From an uncultured Aeromonadales bacterium (GTDB lineage: Bacteria > Pseudomonadota > Gammaproteobacteria > Enterobacterales > Succinivibrionaceae), in contig CACZLZ010000016.1 in the NCBI GenBank assembly GCA_902782145.1, forward strand, positions 1 through 64,000: a stretch of DNA of 64,000 nt, read 5' to 3'. Position 1 is the first letter of the stretch. Every line of letters starts with the position of its first letter. The translations under genes were made by a program, and so were the position numbers. This document shows, piece after piece, positions 31,233 through 43,083 of this stretch. The notes under the pieces are model-generated. The model did not search any database, was not told the origin of the DNA, and saw only the letters and a program-made list of their open reading frames with translations.

Positions 31233-32234
31233 ATGCCAAGAAAAATTGACGAGGACGCAACCACAGGCAACAAACTGCTGCGGCTGTTCCGGAAACTGAT
31301 GTTCACCCACAGCAAGCTGTACGTGGCGGATCTGGCCAGGGAGCTGAACTGCTCCCGGCAGACGGTCACCCGGCTGCTGAATGAGATCGAGAATGTGATG
31401 GGAAGCCAGCTGCAGTCAGGACTGGACAGCAACCGCAAATGGTACCAGTACAGCCATGACGGCCTGCCGGTTCCGGGACTGGAGATGGAGGAGCTCAGGC
31501 TCCTGAGCGTCTGCCGGGATCTGGCAGATCCCTACATCAGCGATGAGATCAGGGATCGGCTGGATCGGTTCATCATCGACACCACCGTGGCCCTCTTGGG
31601 AGACGATGGGTTTGCCAGGGACTATCAGAAGATCCTGGCCCCGGACTACCGGTTCTCCAGCAAGGGAACCCTTGACTACACGCCCCATGCCGCCACCATC
31701 GCCACACTGGAGAACGCCATCCGCAACGGCACCATTCTGAAGATCACCTACAGCTCCCAGAACAGTTCGGCGGTAAAGGAGATCATCTTTGCCCCCCGGA
31801 GGTTTGTCTGCCAGAGCGGCACTCTGTACGTCATCGGCTCAAGCCTCACCGGCGACATGTCAGCCATTGAAAAGCTCCGCTCCCTGGCGGTCCACCGGAT
31901 CAGCCGCCTGGAGGACACCGGCCAGAAATGCCAGCTTCCCCAGCCCGACGCCGATCTGGGGGACTTCGGTCTGCCCTGGAGCAGCAGACTGTGCACCTTT
32001 GTCATAACCTTCAGGCCCTCCAGCGCCGTGGCCTACGTCAAGGAGCGCATGTGGTGCAGCACCCAGGAGTTCAGGGATCTGCCCGACGGCGGCTTGGAAC
32101 TCACCCTGAAGACCAAAAGCGGCCCGGAGGTGATCTCCTGGTGCCGGGGATTCGGGGACTGTGTGACCTCAGTGACCATCAACGGCCAGAAGGTCGCCAA
32201 TATCATGAGCAATGATATCTTCCGGCAGATGTGA
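31233..32234 (+). CDS. WYL-domain transcriptional regulator
   Basis: The 333-aa product has an N-terminal winged helix-turn-helix (about residues 15-65, SKLYVADLARELNCSRQTVTR). A WYL domain begins near residue 150 (ILKITYSSQNSSAVKEIIFAPRRFVCQSGTLYVIG), followed by a WCX-like C-terminal extension. WYL proteins such as BrxR and CapW are known regulators of anti-phage islands, often sensing nucleic acid or nucleotides. The start was chosen for AGAGGAG six bases upstream; the frame is open 33 codons further. It is transcribed away from the kinase/GTPase block. Confidence 0.85.
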   Translation: MPRKIDEDATTGNKLLRLFRKLMFTHSKLYVADLARELNCSRQTVTRLLNEIENVMGSQLQSGLDSNRKWYQYSHDGLPVPGLEMEELRLLSVCRDLADPYISDEIRDRLDRFIIDTTVALLGDDGFARDYQKILAPDYRFSSKGTLDYTPHAATIATLENAIRNGTILKITYSSQNSSAVKEIIFAPRRFVCQSGTLYVIGSSLTGDMSAIEKLRSLAVHRISRLEDTGQKCQLPQPDADLGDFGLPWSSRLCTFVITFRPSSAVAYVKERMWCSTQEFRDLPDGGLELTLKTKSGPEVISWCRGFGDCVTSVTINGQKVANIMSNDIFRQM

Positions 32235-32242
32235 GTCCGGAA

Positions 32243-32296
32243 GAGGAGGGAAAAAGCGTGGAGGAGGGAAAAAGCGTGGAGGAGGGAAAAAGCGTG
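32243..32296. repeat. Three perfect 18-bp tandem repeats
   Basis: The unit gaggagggaaaaagcgtg occurs three times head to tail, starting 8 bp after the WYL stop. Further on, at about 32398-32462, a 31-bp segment containing cccagacagccgtctcc is duplicated. No terminator is evident between the convergent WYL and aat genes. Confidence 0.85.
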
Positions 32297-32452
32297 GAGC
32301 AGTGAACCGGCACCGTGCCTGAACTGCACTGCCCGATTGCCAAGCCGGAAGATCGGGGCCGGACGTTTCCAAGAAAAGATCCTGCCTCCCGGACTCAGCC
32401 CCCAGACAGCCGTCTCCAGGATCTCAGTTCCCAGACAGCCGTCTCCGGGATC

Positions 32453-33196
32453 TCAGTTCCCGGCCTCCTGGCGGGGACGCCCGATGCTGACAAGTTCCCG
32501 GATCTGCTCCTCCACACCTCCGGCGGGATCCGGGAAGATCACCCCGGGCTCCTTGAAGGAGGTCTCAGGCCAGGCCTGACCCCACTTGGCCAGCAGTTTC
32601 CGGAAGAACTTCCGGGGATATTCCCGGCAGCCCAGGGAGGCGGTGTGATCATTGAGGATCTGGGAGTCGATGTAGCGGAACCCGTAGCGGCGGCAGTGAA
32701 GCACAAAGGCATAAAAGGCCAGCTTGGAGGTGTTGCTCTCCCGGCTGAACATGGACTCCCCGCAGAAGATCCGGCCCACGCACAGGCCGTACAGTCCCCC
32801 CACCAGCTCGTCCTCCTGGTTGAACACCCCGGCAGAGACGAAGTTGGGCATGCTGGCATACAGCCGGGGAAAATCCTCCCCGATCCAGCCGTCACCATCC
32901 TTCCGGGGAATGTTCCGGCAGTTTTCCACAATCTCCTGCTTCCGGGTGTTGATCCGCACCTGGTACCGGCCGGGGCAGGATCGCAGGAACTTCACCATGC
33001 TCCGGGAGATCTTGATCTCATTCAGATCAAACAGCGCCCGCTGCCGGGGACAACCCAGGATCAGATACCCGGGACGCTTTTCCGAGGCCATGGGAAAGAT
33101 CCCCTGGGAATACATCTCCATAAGGATCAGCTGATCCAGCCCCTCACAGGGAGTGAGGACGTAGTCCTTGTCCTTGAAATAGTCCACAAGCCCCAT
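32453..33196 (-). CDS. aat: Leucyl/phenylalanyl-tRNA--protein transferase
   Basis: Aat adds Leu or Phe to proteins with N-terminal Arg or Lys, creating N-degrons for ClpS-ClpAP. The 247-aa product has the family core: QGIFPM, YFKDKDYVLTPCEG near the start, VGRIFCGESMFSRESNTSKLAFYAFV and DSQILNDHTASLGCREYPRKFF. The ATG at 33196 matches the family's N-terminus; an upstream ATG would add 29 residues with no similarity. Length is close to E. coli Aat (234 aa). Proximity to clpA and clpS groups the N-degron pathway. Confidence 0.95.
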   Translation of the reverse strand: MGLVDYFKDKDYVLTPCEGLDQLILMEMYSQGIFPMASEKRPGYLILGCPRQRALFDLNEIKISRSMVKFLRSCPGRYQVRINTRKQEIVENCRNIPRKDGDGWIGEDFPRLYASMPNFVSAGVFNQEDELVGGLYGLCVGRIFCGESMFSRESNTSKLAFYAFVLHCRRYGFRYIDSQILNDHTASLGCREYPRKFFRKLLAKWGQAWPETSFKEPGVIFPDPAGGVEEQIRELVSIGRPRQEAGN

Positions 33197-33350
33197 GGCC
33201 GCTCCCGTCTTCAACCAGCCGCTCCTCCGGAGCGGTCGATCCGCCGCTCTGCTGATCATTCTGATCCGCTGATCGTAAATCATCAGATCCGCCGCTACCC
33301 TGCGCCGCCGACCCGCCGATCCTCAGATCCGCTGTACGCCGCTCCCCGGC

Positions 33351-34289
33351 TCATAGCATGGAGAGATAATGCTCCGCATCCAGGGCAGCCATGCAGCCGC
33401 TGCCGGCGGCCACCACCGCCTGCTGATAGCGGGCGTTGGCCACGTCCCCTGCGGCGAAGAGCCCCGGCACCGCCGTGGCGGTGGCATGCTCCGGATCCCC
33501 GGCCAGGGGGATGTACCCCCGATCCAGCTCCAGCAGTCCCTCAAGATAGCCGGTGTTGGGCACATGGCCCACGGCCTCAAACACGCCGTCCGTCGCCAGC
33601 ACCGACTCCTCACCGGTCACCGTGTCCCGGATCCGGACGCCCTCCAGGCTCTCACCCCCGACAAACTCCAGGGGCACCTTGGAAAGGTGCAGGCTGATCC
33701 TGCCCTCACCGGCGGCGGACATCAGCTTGTCAGTAAGGATCTTCTCGCAGCGGAACTCATTGCGCCGGTGCACCAGGCTGGTCTTTGCCCCCAGGCCGGC
33801 AAGGTAAAGGGCATCGGTGACGGCGGTGTTGCCCCCGCCGATGACCACCACCCGCTTCTTCCGGAAGAAGAAGCCGTCACAGGTGGCGCAGGCGGAGATC
33901 CCGGATCCCCGGAACCGATCCTCACCGGGGATCCCCAGATATCTGGCGGAGGATCCCGTGGCGGCAATGACGCTGCGGGCTGTGAGCACCTCACCGCCTG
34001 CCATATGGAGACTGAACACCCCGTCCTCCCGGGTCAGGGTGCTGACGCTGTCCTGGAGGATCTCCACGTCAAACTTCCGCACATGCTCCAGCAGGGACTC
34101 CATGAGCTCAAAGCCCGAAGGGAAATGATGGGCCCCGGGCCAGTTCTCCACCCCGGAGCTCTGGGTCAGCTGCCCGCCCTGGAGCAGTCCGGCCACCAGC
34201 AGGGGCTCAAGCCCTGCCCTGGCGGCGTAAATGGCGGCAGTGCACCCCGCCGGGCCCGAGCCGATAACAATGACATTCCTCAAAGCCAT
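33351..34289 (-). CDS. trxB: Thioredoxin reductase
   Basis: TrxB reduces thioredoxin with NADPH. The 312-aa product has an N-terminal FAD-binding GSGPAGCTAAIYAARAG, the redox-active CATC in SACATCDGFFF, the NADPH-binding VVVIGGGNTAVTDALYLA and the late FAD segment GLFAAGDVAN. Length matches the family. It lies between clpA and aat on the same strand, close to the arrangement in E. coli but without cydDC. Confidence 0.95.
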   Translation of the reverse strand: MALRNVIVIGSGPAGCTAAIYAARAGLEPLLVAGLLQGGQLTQSSGVENWPGAHHFPSGFELMESLLEHVRKFDVEILQDSVSTLTREDGVFSLHMAGGEVLTARSVIAATGSSARYLGIPGEDRFRGSGISACATCDGFFFRKKRVVVIGGGNTAVTDALYLAGLGAKTSLVHRRNEFRCEKILTDKLMSAAGEGRISLHLSKVPLEFVGGESLEGVRIRDTVTGEESVLATDGVFEAVGHVPNTGYLEGLLELDRGYIPLAGDPEHATATAVPGLFAAGDVANARYQQAVVAAGSGCMAALDAEHYLSML

Positions 34290-34397
34290 GAACTTCTCCT
34301 TGATGACATGACAGGACGGTGCCGGGATCCGGGAAGATCCGCCGGCGGGAAAGGATCAAGCCCCAGGACGGCGCCCAGGGCACGGGATGTTAGTGGG

Positions 34398-34419
34398 ATC
34401 CCCCGGCTCTCCGGGGGAT
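34398..34419 (-). terminator. Strong hairpin after clpA
   Basis: ATCCCCCGG and CCGGGGGAT pair around a CTCT/AGAG loop 27 bp after the clpA stop. No T-run follows on the minus strand, so it may be a pause, a 3'-end stabiliser or a weak terminator. Confidence 0.4.
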
Positions 34420-34445
34420 GGGTTGCAGTGACAGGTGCCGCCGGT

Positions 34446-36854
<2,409 letters not shown>

Positions 36855-36857
36855 GTC

Positions 36858-37166
36858 CTACTCCTCCACGGTGCACACCAGCGGATAGCCCTGGGCTCTG
36901 GCCTGCTCGGTGACCTCCGCCACCTTGGTCTCGGCCACCTCCTTGCTGTACTGGCCCACCACGGCACTGCCCTGGCTGTGCACAGCATAGGCCAGGGTCT
37001 GGGCTGTGGCCTGATCCTTGTCAAAAATGTCCATCAGGGCCTGGATGACAAAGTCAAAGGTGGTCACATCGTCGTTGTACATGATCACATTGAATCTGGG
37101 CACCTTGGGACTTTTGATCTTGGTTGCCACGGCAACATCCGTCTGCCGTTCCTTTTCCATAGCCAT
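36858..37166 (-). CDS. clpS: ClpAP adaptor protein ClpS
   Basis: ClpS recognises bulky N-terminal residues and delivers them to ClpA. The 102-aa product has the signature FNVIMYNDDVTTFDFVIQAL and a HSQGSAVVGQYSKEVAETK segment, matching the substrate pocket and ClpA-binding surface. It is 3 bp upstream of clpA. Confidence 0.96.
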   Translation of the reverse strand: MAMEKERQTDVAVATKIKSPKVPRFNVIMYNDDVTTFDFVIQALMDIFDKDQATAQTLAYAVHSQGSAVVGQYSKEVAETKVAEVTEQARAQGYPLVCTVEE

Positions 37167-37650
37167 AACTGCCTCCGCCGTCTGTGCTCCCCCTGATCTC
37201 AGCGGGAAACAATTGCAATCCTGTCTTCATTATAACCCGAAAGGGCACCAATTGCGCCCGGAGACGGCATGCCAGTCCCCCGCCATCTCCGGCGGATGGG
37301 AGGCGTTCCCATGAGGTGTCTCCACAGGGCGGCACTTACCGGATTGGAAAATTCTTCATATACGTCAGAATCAGCCGATATTGTCCCGGTGCCGCCGGTG
37401 CTTTTCTGAATTTCTGTCGATAAGATGTACATTTTTAGACATAGCACATAATTTTCTGCACATTCACCGGATTTATCAGGGAAGGCGCCAGATTTTCTGA
37501 CAGATTTGCACCATTCTGCGGAAAACGCCGAAATTTTGCGGTAAAATCAGCATGCTTCCCCGCCGGAATCCAGGATCGGACAGACCAGGAAGGCGGGAAA
37601 GCCGGGACGGAAGGGAATCCGTCCGGGAACAGATTCAAGGAAGGATTGTT
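37167..37650. other. Divergent clpS/cspD regulatory region
   Basis: The 484 bp hold no convincing gene. The right part (37400-37550) is AT-rich. It has a TAAAAT hexamer at about 37541 that could be a -10 for cspD and several TTTTCTG words. No firm -35 can be paired with it. Confidence 0.4.
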
Positions 37651-37974
37651 ATGGCAACCGGAAAAACCAAATGGTTCAACAATGTCAAGGGGTTCGGGTT
37701 CATCACCCCGGATGACGGCTCCGAGGAGGTCTTTGTCCATTACTCGGCCATCAGAGCGGAAGGCTTCAGGACATTGAAGCCCCGGGATGCGGTGGAATAC
37801 CAGGTGGTGCGCACCGAAAGGGGGCTCCATGCGGTGGATCTGATCCCTCTGGGAAAGAGCGGATCCGCTCACGGCAGTGCCGGCGGTGACAGCAGGGAAG
37901 ATCGGCAGGAAGATCAGGAAAGGCAGCGGGAAGAACAGTTGGCAGCAGTGACGCTGGAAGAACAGCAGAGCTGA
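37651..37974 (+). CDS. cspD: Cold-shock domain protein (CspD-like)
   Basis: The 107-aa product has a cold-shock domain in the first 70 residues, with RNP1 [10 protein letters not shown] and RNP2-like VFVHYSAI, for binding single-stranded nucleic acid. A 35-residue Gln/Glu/Arg-rich tail follows, longer than in typical Csp proteins. CspD in E. coli lies divergently next to clpS and inhibits replication in stationary phase; the same position supports the symbol. The ATG has AAGGAAGG upstream; the upstream frame is not coding-like. Confidence 0.85.
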   Translation: MATGKTKWFNNVKGFGFITPDDGSEEVFVHYSAIRAEGFRTLKPRDAVEYQVVRTERGLHAVDLIPLGKSGSAHGSAGGDSREDRQEDQERQREEQLAAVTLEEQQS

Positions 37975-38210
37975 CTCTGGCAGGACGGCAGATCAGCCCC
38001 GGGACGGAATACCCTGAACCAGATCTGAACCAGATCAGCAGGCAAGTTCAGGATCACAAGCAGGATCCGGATGCCGGATCATTACCCGGGAACCAGAACT
38101 CTGCCATCGTCTCCCTGCCAGGGAACCAAGGCTCAGCGGACGTCTCCCTGCCCGTAAACCCCTGCCCGGAAACTGGACTCAGCGGCTGTCTACCTGCCCG
38201 GATCCGGGGC
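37975..38210. repeat. Imperfect direct repeats after cspD
   Basis: Several degenerate copies of a roughly 40-bp unit containing ctcagcgg and gtctccctgcccgg occur between cspD and the convergent ATPase gene. No clear terminator was found. Confidence 0.45.
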
Positions 38211-40265
38211 TCAGCCTCCGGCTCCGGAGACAGTCCGGGATCCCGGGACACTCTCACCCGGAGATCTTGCTCCGCCCTCCTTCCCGGCGATCCGGCCGCC
38301 GGCGGCGGAAAAGCTTCCCATCAGACAGCGGCACACCTGCTCCCCCAGGTCACAGCGGCAGGCCAAAAGGTTCATCCTCTGCCGGCCCTGCCAGCGTTCC
38401 TGGCTCAGGATCCCGCCCCCCGGGGCTCTGAGTTTCGCATCCATACCCGCAAGCACCTCCGCCTCCGGGATGTCCCGGGAGAACTCCCCCAGGATCACCG
38501 GACGGTCCCCGCCCACCTCCAGGGGCACCAGGGCCACCACACAGCTTTCCGGGGAGAACTCCACCTCCGGCTGGTACACCCCGCCCATGCGCCATTTCAG
38601 CCGGGACAGCATCAGGGAGACAAACAGCTCCAGGATGTTGGGAACCAGGGGCATGGACTCCATCACCGACCGGAGAATGTCTGTCAGCATCACCGAGGCC
38701 ACCGTGAGCCGCCCCTCCTCCAGGCTCTCCAGGAGGGATCCCGAGTCCAGCAGCTGGGGCATGGATCGGGCCCATTCCTGCTCCCGGATCAGGAAGTACA
38801 TGGAATAGGACATGACAAAGTTGGGCACTGCGGCCACGGTCTCGCCGTCGGCCGCTGTGATGGATCCCAGGAACCCCCGGCACAGTAGCACGCACCAGAT
38901 GTTCTCCGGGGCCCCCACCTCCTGGATATCACCCCGGAAAAACTCCCGGGTGAACCGCACCGATCTCCCCTCCAGCACCTGGATCAGTTCCTGCTGGTAG
39001 TTCCAGTCCATGCCGGAGACCAGGCGTAAGAACTCCCGATCATCCCCGCTGCCCGTCTGCAGGGGGAACACCGGGGATCCGGTGATCAGGGAGCTCATCA
39101 CATGCCGGGGGTTCATCATGCCCAGCCCCCCGTTCTGGTAGCCCTCATACCAGCTGCACAGCAGATCACCGGTCACCGGGGATCCGATCCTGGAGGCCAG
39201 CTCCTCCGTCTCCTGCCGGGTGAAGCCGAAAAACTCCCCCAGAAGCTCCGGATCCAGCATGGTGCTTTCCCGGAAGGAGGGCAGCATGGAGATCCCGTCA
39301 GAGTTCCGGGGCACCGGGGATCGGCCCGTGAGCAGCACCAGGGAGAAGAACCGCCGTCCCCGGGGCGTCTCCAGCAGATCCGTCAGGAAGCGCCGCCAGC
39401 GCTCACGGCTCCCGGGCGTCCCCTGGAACAGGAGCAGATCCCAGTCATCCACCACCAGCACATACCGCCTGCCGGGCTCAGCCATCCCCACTTTCTCCAG
39501 GGCCGGGATCATGGGATCCCCCGGAGTCACCTCCCAGTCCCGGAGGATCCCGGGATACAGCTCTGCCAGCTCCCGCACCACCAGATACTGGACAAACCAG
39601 CAGGGATCCCCCAGCATCACATTCTCCTGGCGCACAAACTCCTGGCAGATCCCGTCAATCCAGCGCATATCCAGAAATATCACGTCATGGCGGTTCATGT
39701 GCCGGGTGTGATCCTCCGGGATCACCCGCCGGGTCCGGGGGCCAGATCTGCGGATCACCGGCTCGAGGGTGAAGGCGCCCACCGGGGCGGGACGGGTGGA
39801 ACGGCCCGGATCCCAGGCGGGGATCTCCCCTGCCCCGTTCCCGGTCACTGTCCCTGCCCCGGCTCCGATCCCTGTCCCTGTCCCTGATCCTGCCCCGTCT
39901 GCCGGAACGCCGGAGGCTGGGTAGAAGGCGGAAGAAGAAGAGGATATGCCGGGACTGGCGCCGCTCGCACTGGCAGGGGCGGCGCCACCACCATCCGGAG
40001 CTCCCCCGGGAATCCGGGCCACCGCCATACCGGAGAAGAAATCCGATCCGTCGGTGCCCCGGGAAAAGAAGTCCGTAACCATGGCGCAGATCCGGCTCTT
40101 GCCCCAGCCGGAAGGCCGGGACACGGCCAGAAAGCCCTCCGGGGTGTCCAGACGGCTGATGAGCTCCCTGAGCAGGAGGCTCTTGTCCACCAGGAAGCGC
40201 CGGATCTCAGGGGCGCCCATGGGGCGGATGAAATACTGTATTTCCGGATTTACAATGCCGCGCAA
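38211..40265 (-). CDS. PF09820-like AAA ATPase with degenerate C-terminus
   Basis: The 684-aa product resembles the predicted AAA-ATPase family (PF09820). It has RRFLVDKSLLLRELISRL, the P-loop in SRPSGWGKSRICAM, VLVVDDWDLL as Walker B, LLTGRSPVPRNSDGISML, LLGEFFGFTRQE and CSWYEGYQNGGLGMMNPRHV. These all align in order with the intact homologue at 45887-47545. It has a 110-residue Ala/Gly/Pro insertion after the P-loop. In the C-terminal nuclease region the expected IEFK is GEFS, so the PD-(D/E)XK lysine appears lost. A TTG start is preferred: a GGAGG lies six bases upstream and no ATG has a site. Role unknown. Confidence 0.65.
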   Translation of the reverse strand: MRGIVNPEIQYFIRPMGAPEIRRFLVDKSLLLRELISRLDTPEGFLAVSRPSGWGKSRICAMVTDFFSRGTDGSDFFSGMAVARIPGGAPDGGGAAPASASGASPGISSSSSAFYPASGVPADGAGSGTGTGIGAGAGTVTGNGAGEIPAWDPGRSTRPAPVGAFTLEPVIRRSGPRTRRVIPEDHTRHMNRHDVIFLDMRWIDGICQEFVRQENVMLGDPCWFVQYLVVRELAELYPGILRDWEVTPGDPMIPALEKVGMAEPGRRYVLVVDDWDLLLFQGTPGSRERWRRFLTDLLETPRGRRFFSLVLLTGRSPVPRNSDGISMLPSFRESTMLDPELLGEFFGFTRQETEELASRIGSPVTGDLLCSWYEGYQNGGLGMMNPRHVMSSLITGSPVFPLQTGSGDDREFLRLVSGMDWNYQQELIQVLEGRSVRFTREFFRGDIQEVGAPENIWCVLLCRGFLGSITAADGETVAAVPNFVMSYSMYFLIREQEWARSMPQLLDSGSLLESLEEGRLTVASVMLTDILRSVMESMPLVPNILELFVSLMLSRLKWRMGGVYQPEVEFSPESCVVALVPLEVGGDRPVILGEFSRDIPEAEVLAGMDAKLRAPGGGILSQERWQGRQRMNLLACRCDLGEQVCRCLMGSFSAAGGRIAGKEGGARSPGESVPGSRTVSGAGG

Positions 40266-40390
40266 TTGCAGCCTCCATGGCAACTGCGGCCCCATGCCGC
40301 AGGCTCCGGGACATCCGGAGCATTCTGTCAAGTTTAACCCCAAATCCCCCTGTGGCAAGGATCCGGAATGTGGCGGGATCAAATTCCGGG

Positions 40391-40445
40391 AAAAAAAGAC
40401 GCGGGATCCCGGAAGGCCACAAGGCCCTGCCTGGGATCCCGCGTC
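40391..40445 (-). terminator. Rho-independent terminator after icd
   Basis: GACGCGGGATCCC and GGGATCCCGCGTC pair on the minus strand around a loop of about 20 bases, followed by seven T residues, 31 bp after the icd stop. Confidence 0.88.
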
Positions 40446-40475
40446 CGGGGATCAGCCCCGCAGAGGGGGATCAGA

Positions 40476-41729
40476 TCACATCCTGGCGATGATCTCTGAA
40501 GCGAACTCGGAGCAGCGGATCTCCGTGGCGTTCTCCATCAGCCGGGCAAAGTCATAGGTGACCCGCTTGGCGGCAATGGCCTGCTCCATGCCCCTGATGA
40601 TGAGATCAGCAGCCTCGGTCCAGCCCATGTGGCGGAGCATCATCTCAGCGGAGAGGATGATGGAGCCGGGGTTGACCTTGTCCATGCCGGTGTATTTGGG
40701 AGCGGTGCCATGGGTGGCCTCGAACATGGCGCAGGTGCTGCCGATGTTGGCCCCCGGGGCGATGCCGATGCCGCCCACCTGGGCTGCCAGGGCGTCGGAC
40801 ATGTAGTCGCCGTTGAGGTTCAGGGTGGCGATGACGTCATACTCCGCCGGACGCAGCAGGATCTGCTGCAGGAAGGCGTCGGCAATGCAGTCCTTGATCA
40901 CGATGCTGTCGCCGGTCTCCGGATTCTTCACCGTCATCCAGGGGCCGCCGTCCAGGGGAGTGCCGCCAAACTGCTCCCGGGCAACCTCATAGCCCCACTC
41001 CTTGAAGGCGCCTTCGGTGAACTTCATGATGTTCCCCTTGTGCACCAGGGTCACGGACTTCCGGCGGTTGGCAATGGCATACTCAATGGCAGCCTTCACC
41101 AGCCTCTGGGTGCCCTCCTTGGACACAGGCTTGACGCCCACGCCGCAGTCCTGCTCAAAACGGATCTTGGTGACGCCCATCTGCTCCTTCAGGAAAGAGA
41201 TCAGCTTCCCGGCCTCGGGGGTTCCGGCCTTCCACTCAATGCCCGCGTAGATATCCTCGCTGTTCTCCCGGAAGATCACCATGTCCACCAGCTCAGGATG
41301 CTTCACCGGGCTGGGCACACCCTGGAAATAGCGCACCGGGCGCAGGCAGATGTACAGATCCAGGTTCTGCCGCAGAGCCACGTTCAGGGAGCGGATCCCG
41401 CCGCCGATGGGGGTGGTCAGGGGTCCTTTGATGGAGACCACATACTCCTGGAGCAGATCCAGGGTCTCCTGGGGGAGCCAGACGTCGCTGCCGTAGACCC
41501 GGGTGGCCTTCTCACCGGCGTAGATCTCCATCCAGCTGATCTTCCGGTCGCCGCCGTAGGCCTTGGCCACCGCCGCGTCCACCACCCGGATCATGGCCGG
41601 GGTGATGTCGCTGCCGATGCCGTCACCCTCAATGAAGGGGATGATGGGGTTGCCGGGAACATTCAGGGTCCCGCCGGCGCCCAGGGTGATCTTCTCTCCC
41701 TGTGCGGGAACCGTAACCTTGCTGCTCAT
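40476..41729 (-). CDS. icd: NADP-dependent isocitrate dehydrogenase
   Basis: Icd oxidises isocitrate to 2-oxoglutarate in the TCA cycle. The 417-aa product keeps the substrate-binding [20 protein letters not shown] segment (with the phosphorylatable Ser), [48 protein letters not shown] and HGTAPKY. It is very similar to E. coli Icd (416 aa). The ATG has GGAG seven bases upstream; the frame is open 11 more codons. It stands alone, with its own terminator. Confidence 0.97.
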   Translation of the reverse strand: MSSKVTVPAQGEKITLGAGGTLNVPGNPIIPFIEGDGIGSDITPAMIRVVDAAVAKAYGGDRKISWMEIYAGEKATRVYGSDVWLPQETLDLLQEYVVSIKGPLTTPIGGGIRSLNVALRQNLDLYICLRPVRYFQGVPSPVKHPELVDMVIFRENSEDIYAGIEWKAGTPEAGKLISFLKEQMGVTKIRFEQDCGVGVKPVSKEGTQRLVKAAIEYAIANRRKSVTLVHKGNIMKFTEGAFKEWGYEVAREQFGGTPLDGGPWMTVKNPETGDSIVIKDCIADAFLQQILLRPAEYDVIATLNLNGDYMSDALAAQVGGIGIAPGANIGSTCAMFEATHGTAPKYTGMDKVNPGSIILSAEMMLRHMGWTEAADLIIRGMEQAIAAKRVTYDFARLMENATEIRCSEFASEIIARM

Positions 41730-41978
41730 ATGAAAACTCCATGCAAACTCGCTGAAAAACACCGGGCATTATATCATCATGCGGGATCATTCGGCAGGGA
41801 TCCGCCGCCCCCCGGCCCCTGATGCGAAACAGTGCGCAATCTGCTAAAATCAGTGCCCGTAGCGTTCCCGGATCCGGGCGGGCGGCAGTGCTCATCCCCG
41901 TCCCCAGCATCAGGGAAGGCAGCAGGACCGGGACGGCAGGGCCGGCCCGGGGGGATCCGCCCCGGCAGGTGCAGAGCA

Positions 41979-43082
41979 ATGAAGGGAAAAGTGGTGGTAG
42001 GCATGTCCGGAGGGGTGGACTCCTCAGTGGCGGCTTACCTGCTGAAGGAGCAGGGATGGGATGTCACCGGCCTCTTCATGAAGAACTGGGAGGAGGACGA
42101 CACCAGCGGCCTGTGCACCGCCGCTGCGGATCTGGCCGACGCCCAGGCGGTGTGCGACCGCCTGGGGATTGAGCTGAAGACCGTGAACTTCGCCACGGAA
42201 TACTGGGACAGCGTGTTCGAGTTCTTCCTGGAGGAGTACCGCTCAGGCCGGACCCCCAACCCCGACGTGCTGTGCAACAGCCAGATCAAGTTCAAACACT
42301 TCATGGACTACGCCCTGGACGTGCTGGGGGCCGACTGCATCGCCACCGGGCATTTTGCCTCCCGGGATCAGGATCCCGCCACCGGCAGGTACCGTCTGCT
42401 CCGGGGCCTGGACGTAGCCAAAGATCAGAGTTATTTCCTCCACGCCGTCAGCCATGAGCGCATCGCCCGGACACTGTTTCCCGTGGGGGACATGATCAAG
42501 AAGACGGAAGTAAGGCCCCTGGCCGCCCGGCTGGGCCTGGCCACCGCCGCCAAAAAGGACAGCACCGGGATCTGCTTCATCGGGGAGCGCCGCTTCCGGG
42601 AGTTCCTCAGCCGTTTCCTCCCTGCCACCCCGGGGAACATCGAAACCCCCGAGGGCCGGATCATCGGCCGCCACGACGGCCTCATGTTCCACACTCTGGG
42701 ACAGCGGAAGGGACTGGGGATCGGCGGCACCCGGGACGGCAGCGGGGAGCCCTGGTTTGCCGCGGAGAAGGATCTGGAGCGGAATGTGCTCATTGCCGTC
42801 CAGGGAAAGGATCACCCCCTGCTCATGTCCACCGGCCTCACTGCCGGGAAGATGGCCTGGGTGAGCCGGCAGCCTCCGGAGGAGGAGTTCGCATGCACCG
42901 TGAAGATCCGGTACCGCCAGCAGGATATCCCCTGCACCGTCACCCCCCTGGATCCGGAAACCGTCAGCATCGTATTCTCCCGCCCCGTGTCCGCCGTGAC
43001 CCCGGGGCAGTACGCCGTCCTCTACAGCGGCCGGGTGTGCCTGGGAGGCGGGATCATCACTGCAAGGACAAGGCTTGTTTGA
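41979..43082 (+). CDS. mnmA: tRNA-specific 2-thiouridylase MnmA
   Basis: MnmA thiolates U34 of Lys, Glu and Gln tRNAs. The 367-aa product has the PP-loop [15 protein letters not shown], the catalytic Cys in [18 protein letters not shown], and the second catalytic Cys in [11 protein letters not shown]. Length equals that of E. coli MnmA (368 aa). The frame is open 49 codons upstream of the chosen ATG without similarity. It is followed by hflD after one base, as in E. coli. Confidence 0.96.
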   Translation: MKGKVVVGMSGGVDSSVAAYLLKEQGWDVTGLFMKNWEEDDTSGLCTAAADLADAQAVCDRLGIELKTVNFATEYWDSVFEFFLEEYRSGRTPNPDVLCNSQIKFKHFMDYALDVLGADCIATGHFASRDQDPATGRYRLLRGLDVAKDQSYFLHAVSHERIARTLFPVGDMIKKTEVRPLAARLGLATAAKKDSTGICFIGERRFREFLSRFLPATPGNIETPEGRIIGRHDGLMFHTLGQRKGLGIGGTRDGSGEPWFAAEKDLERNVLIAVQGKDHPLLMSTGLTAGKMAWVSRQPPEEEFACTVKIRYRQQDIPCTVTPLDPETVSIVFSRPVSAVTPGQYAVLYSGRVCLGGGIITARTRLV

Positions 43083-43083
43083 C

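Noticed and set aside
41832-41978. N-terminal extension of mnmA
   Set aside because: MnmA proteins begin at the PP-loop, and the chosen ATG gives the family length.
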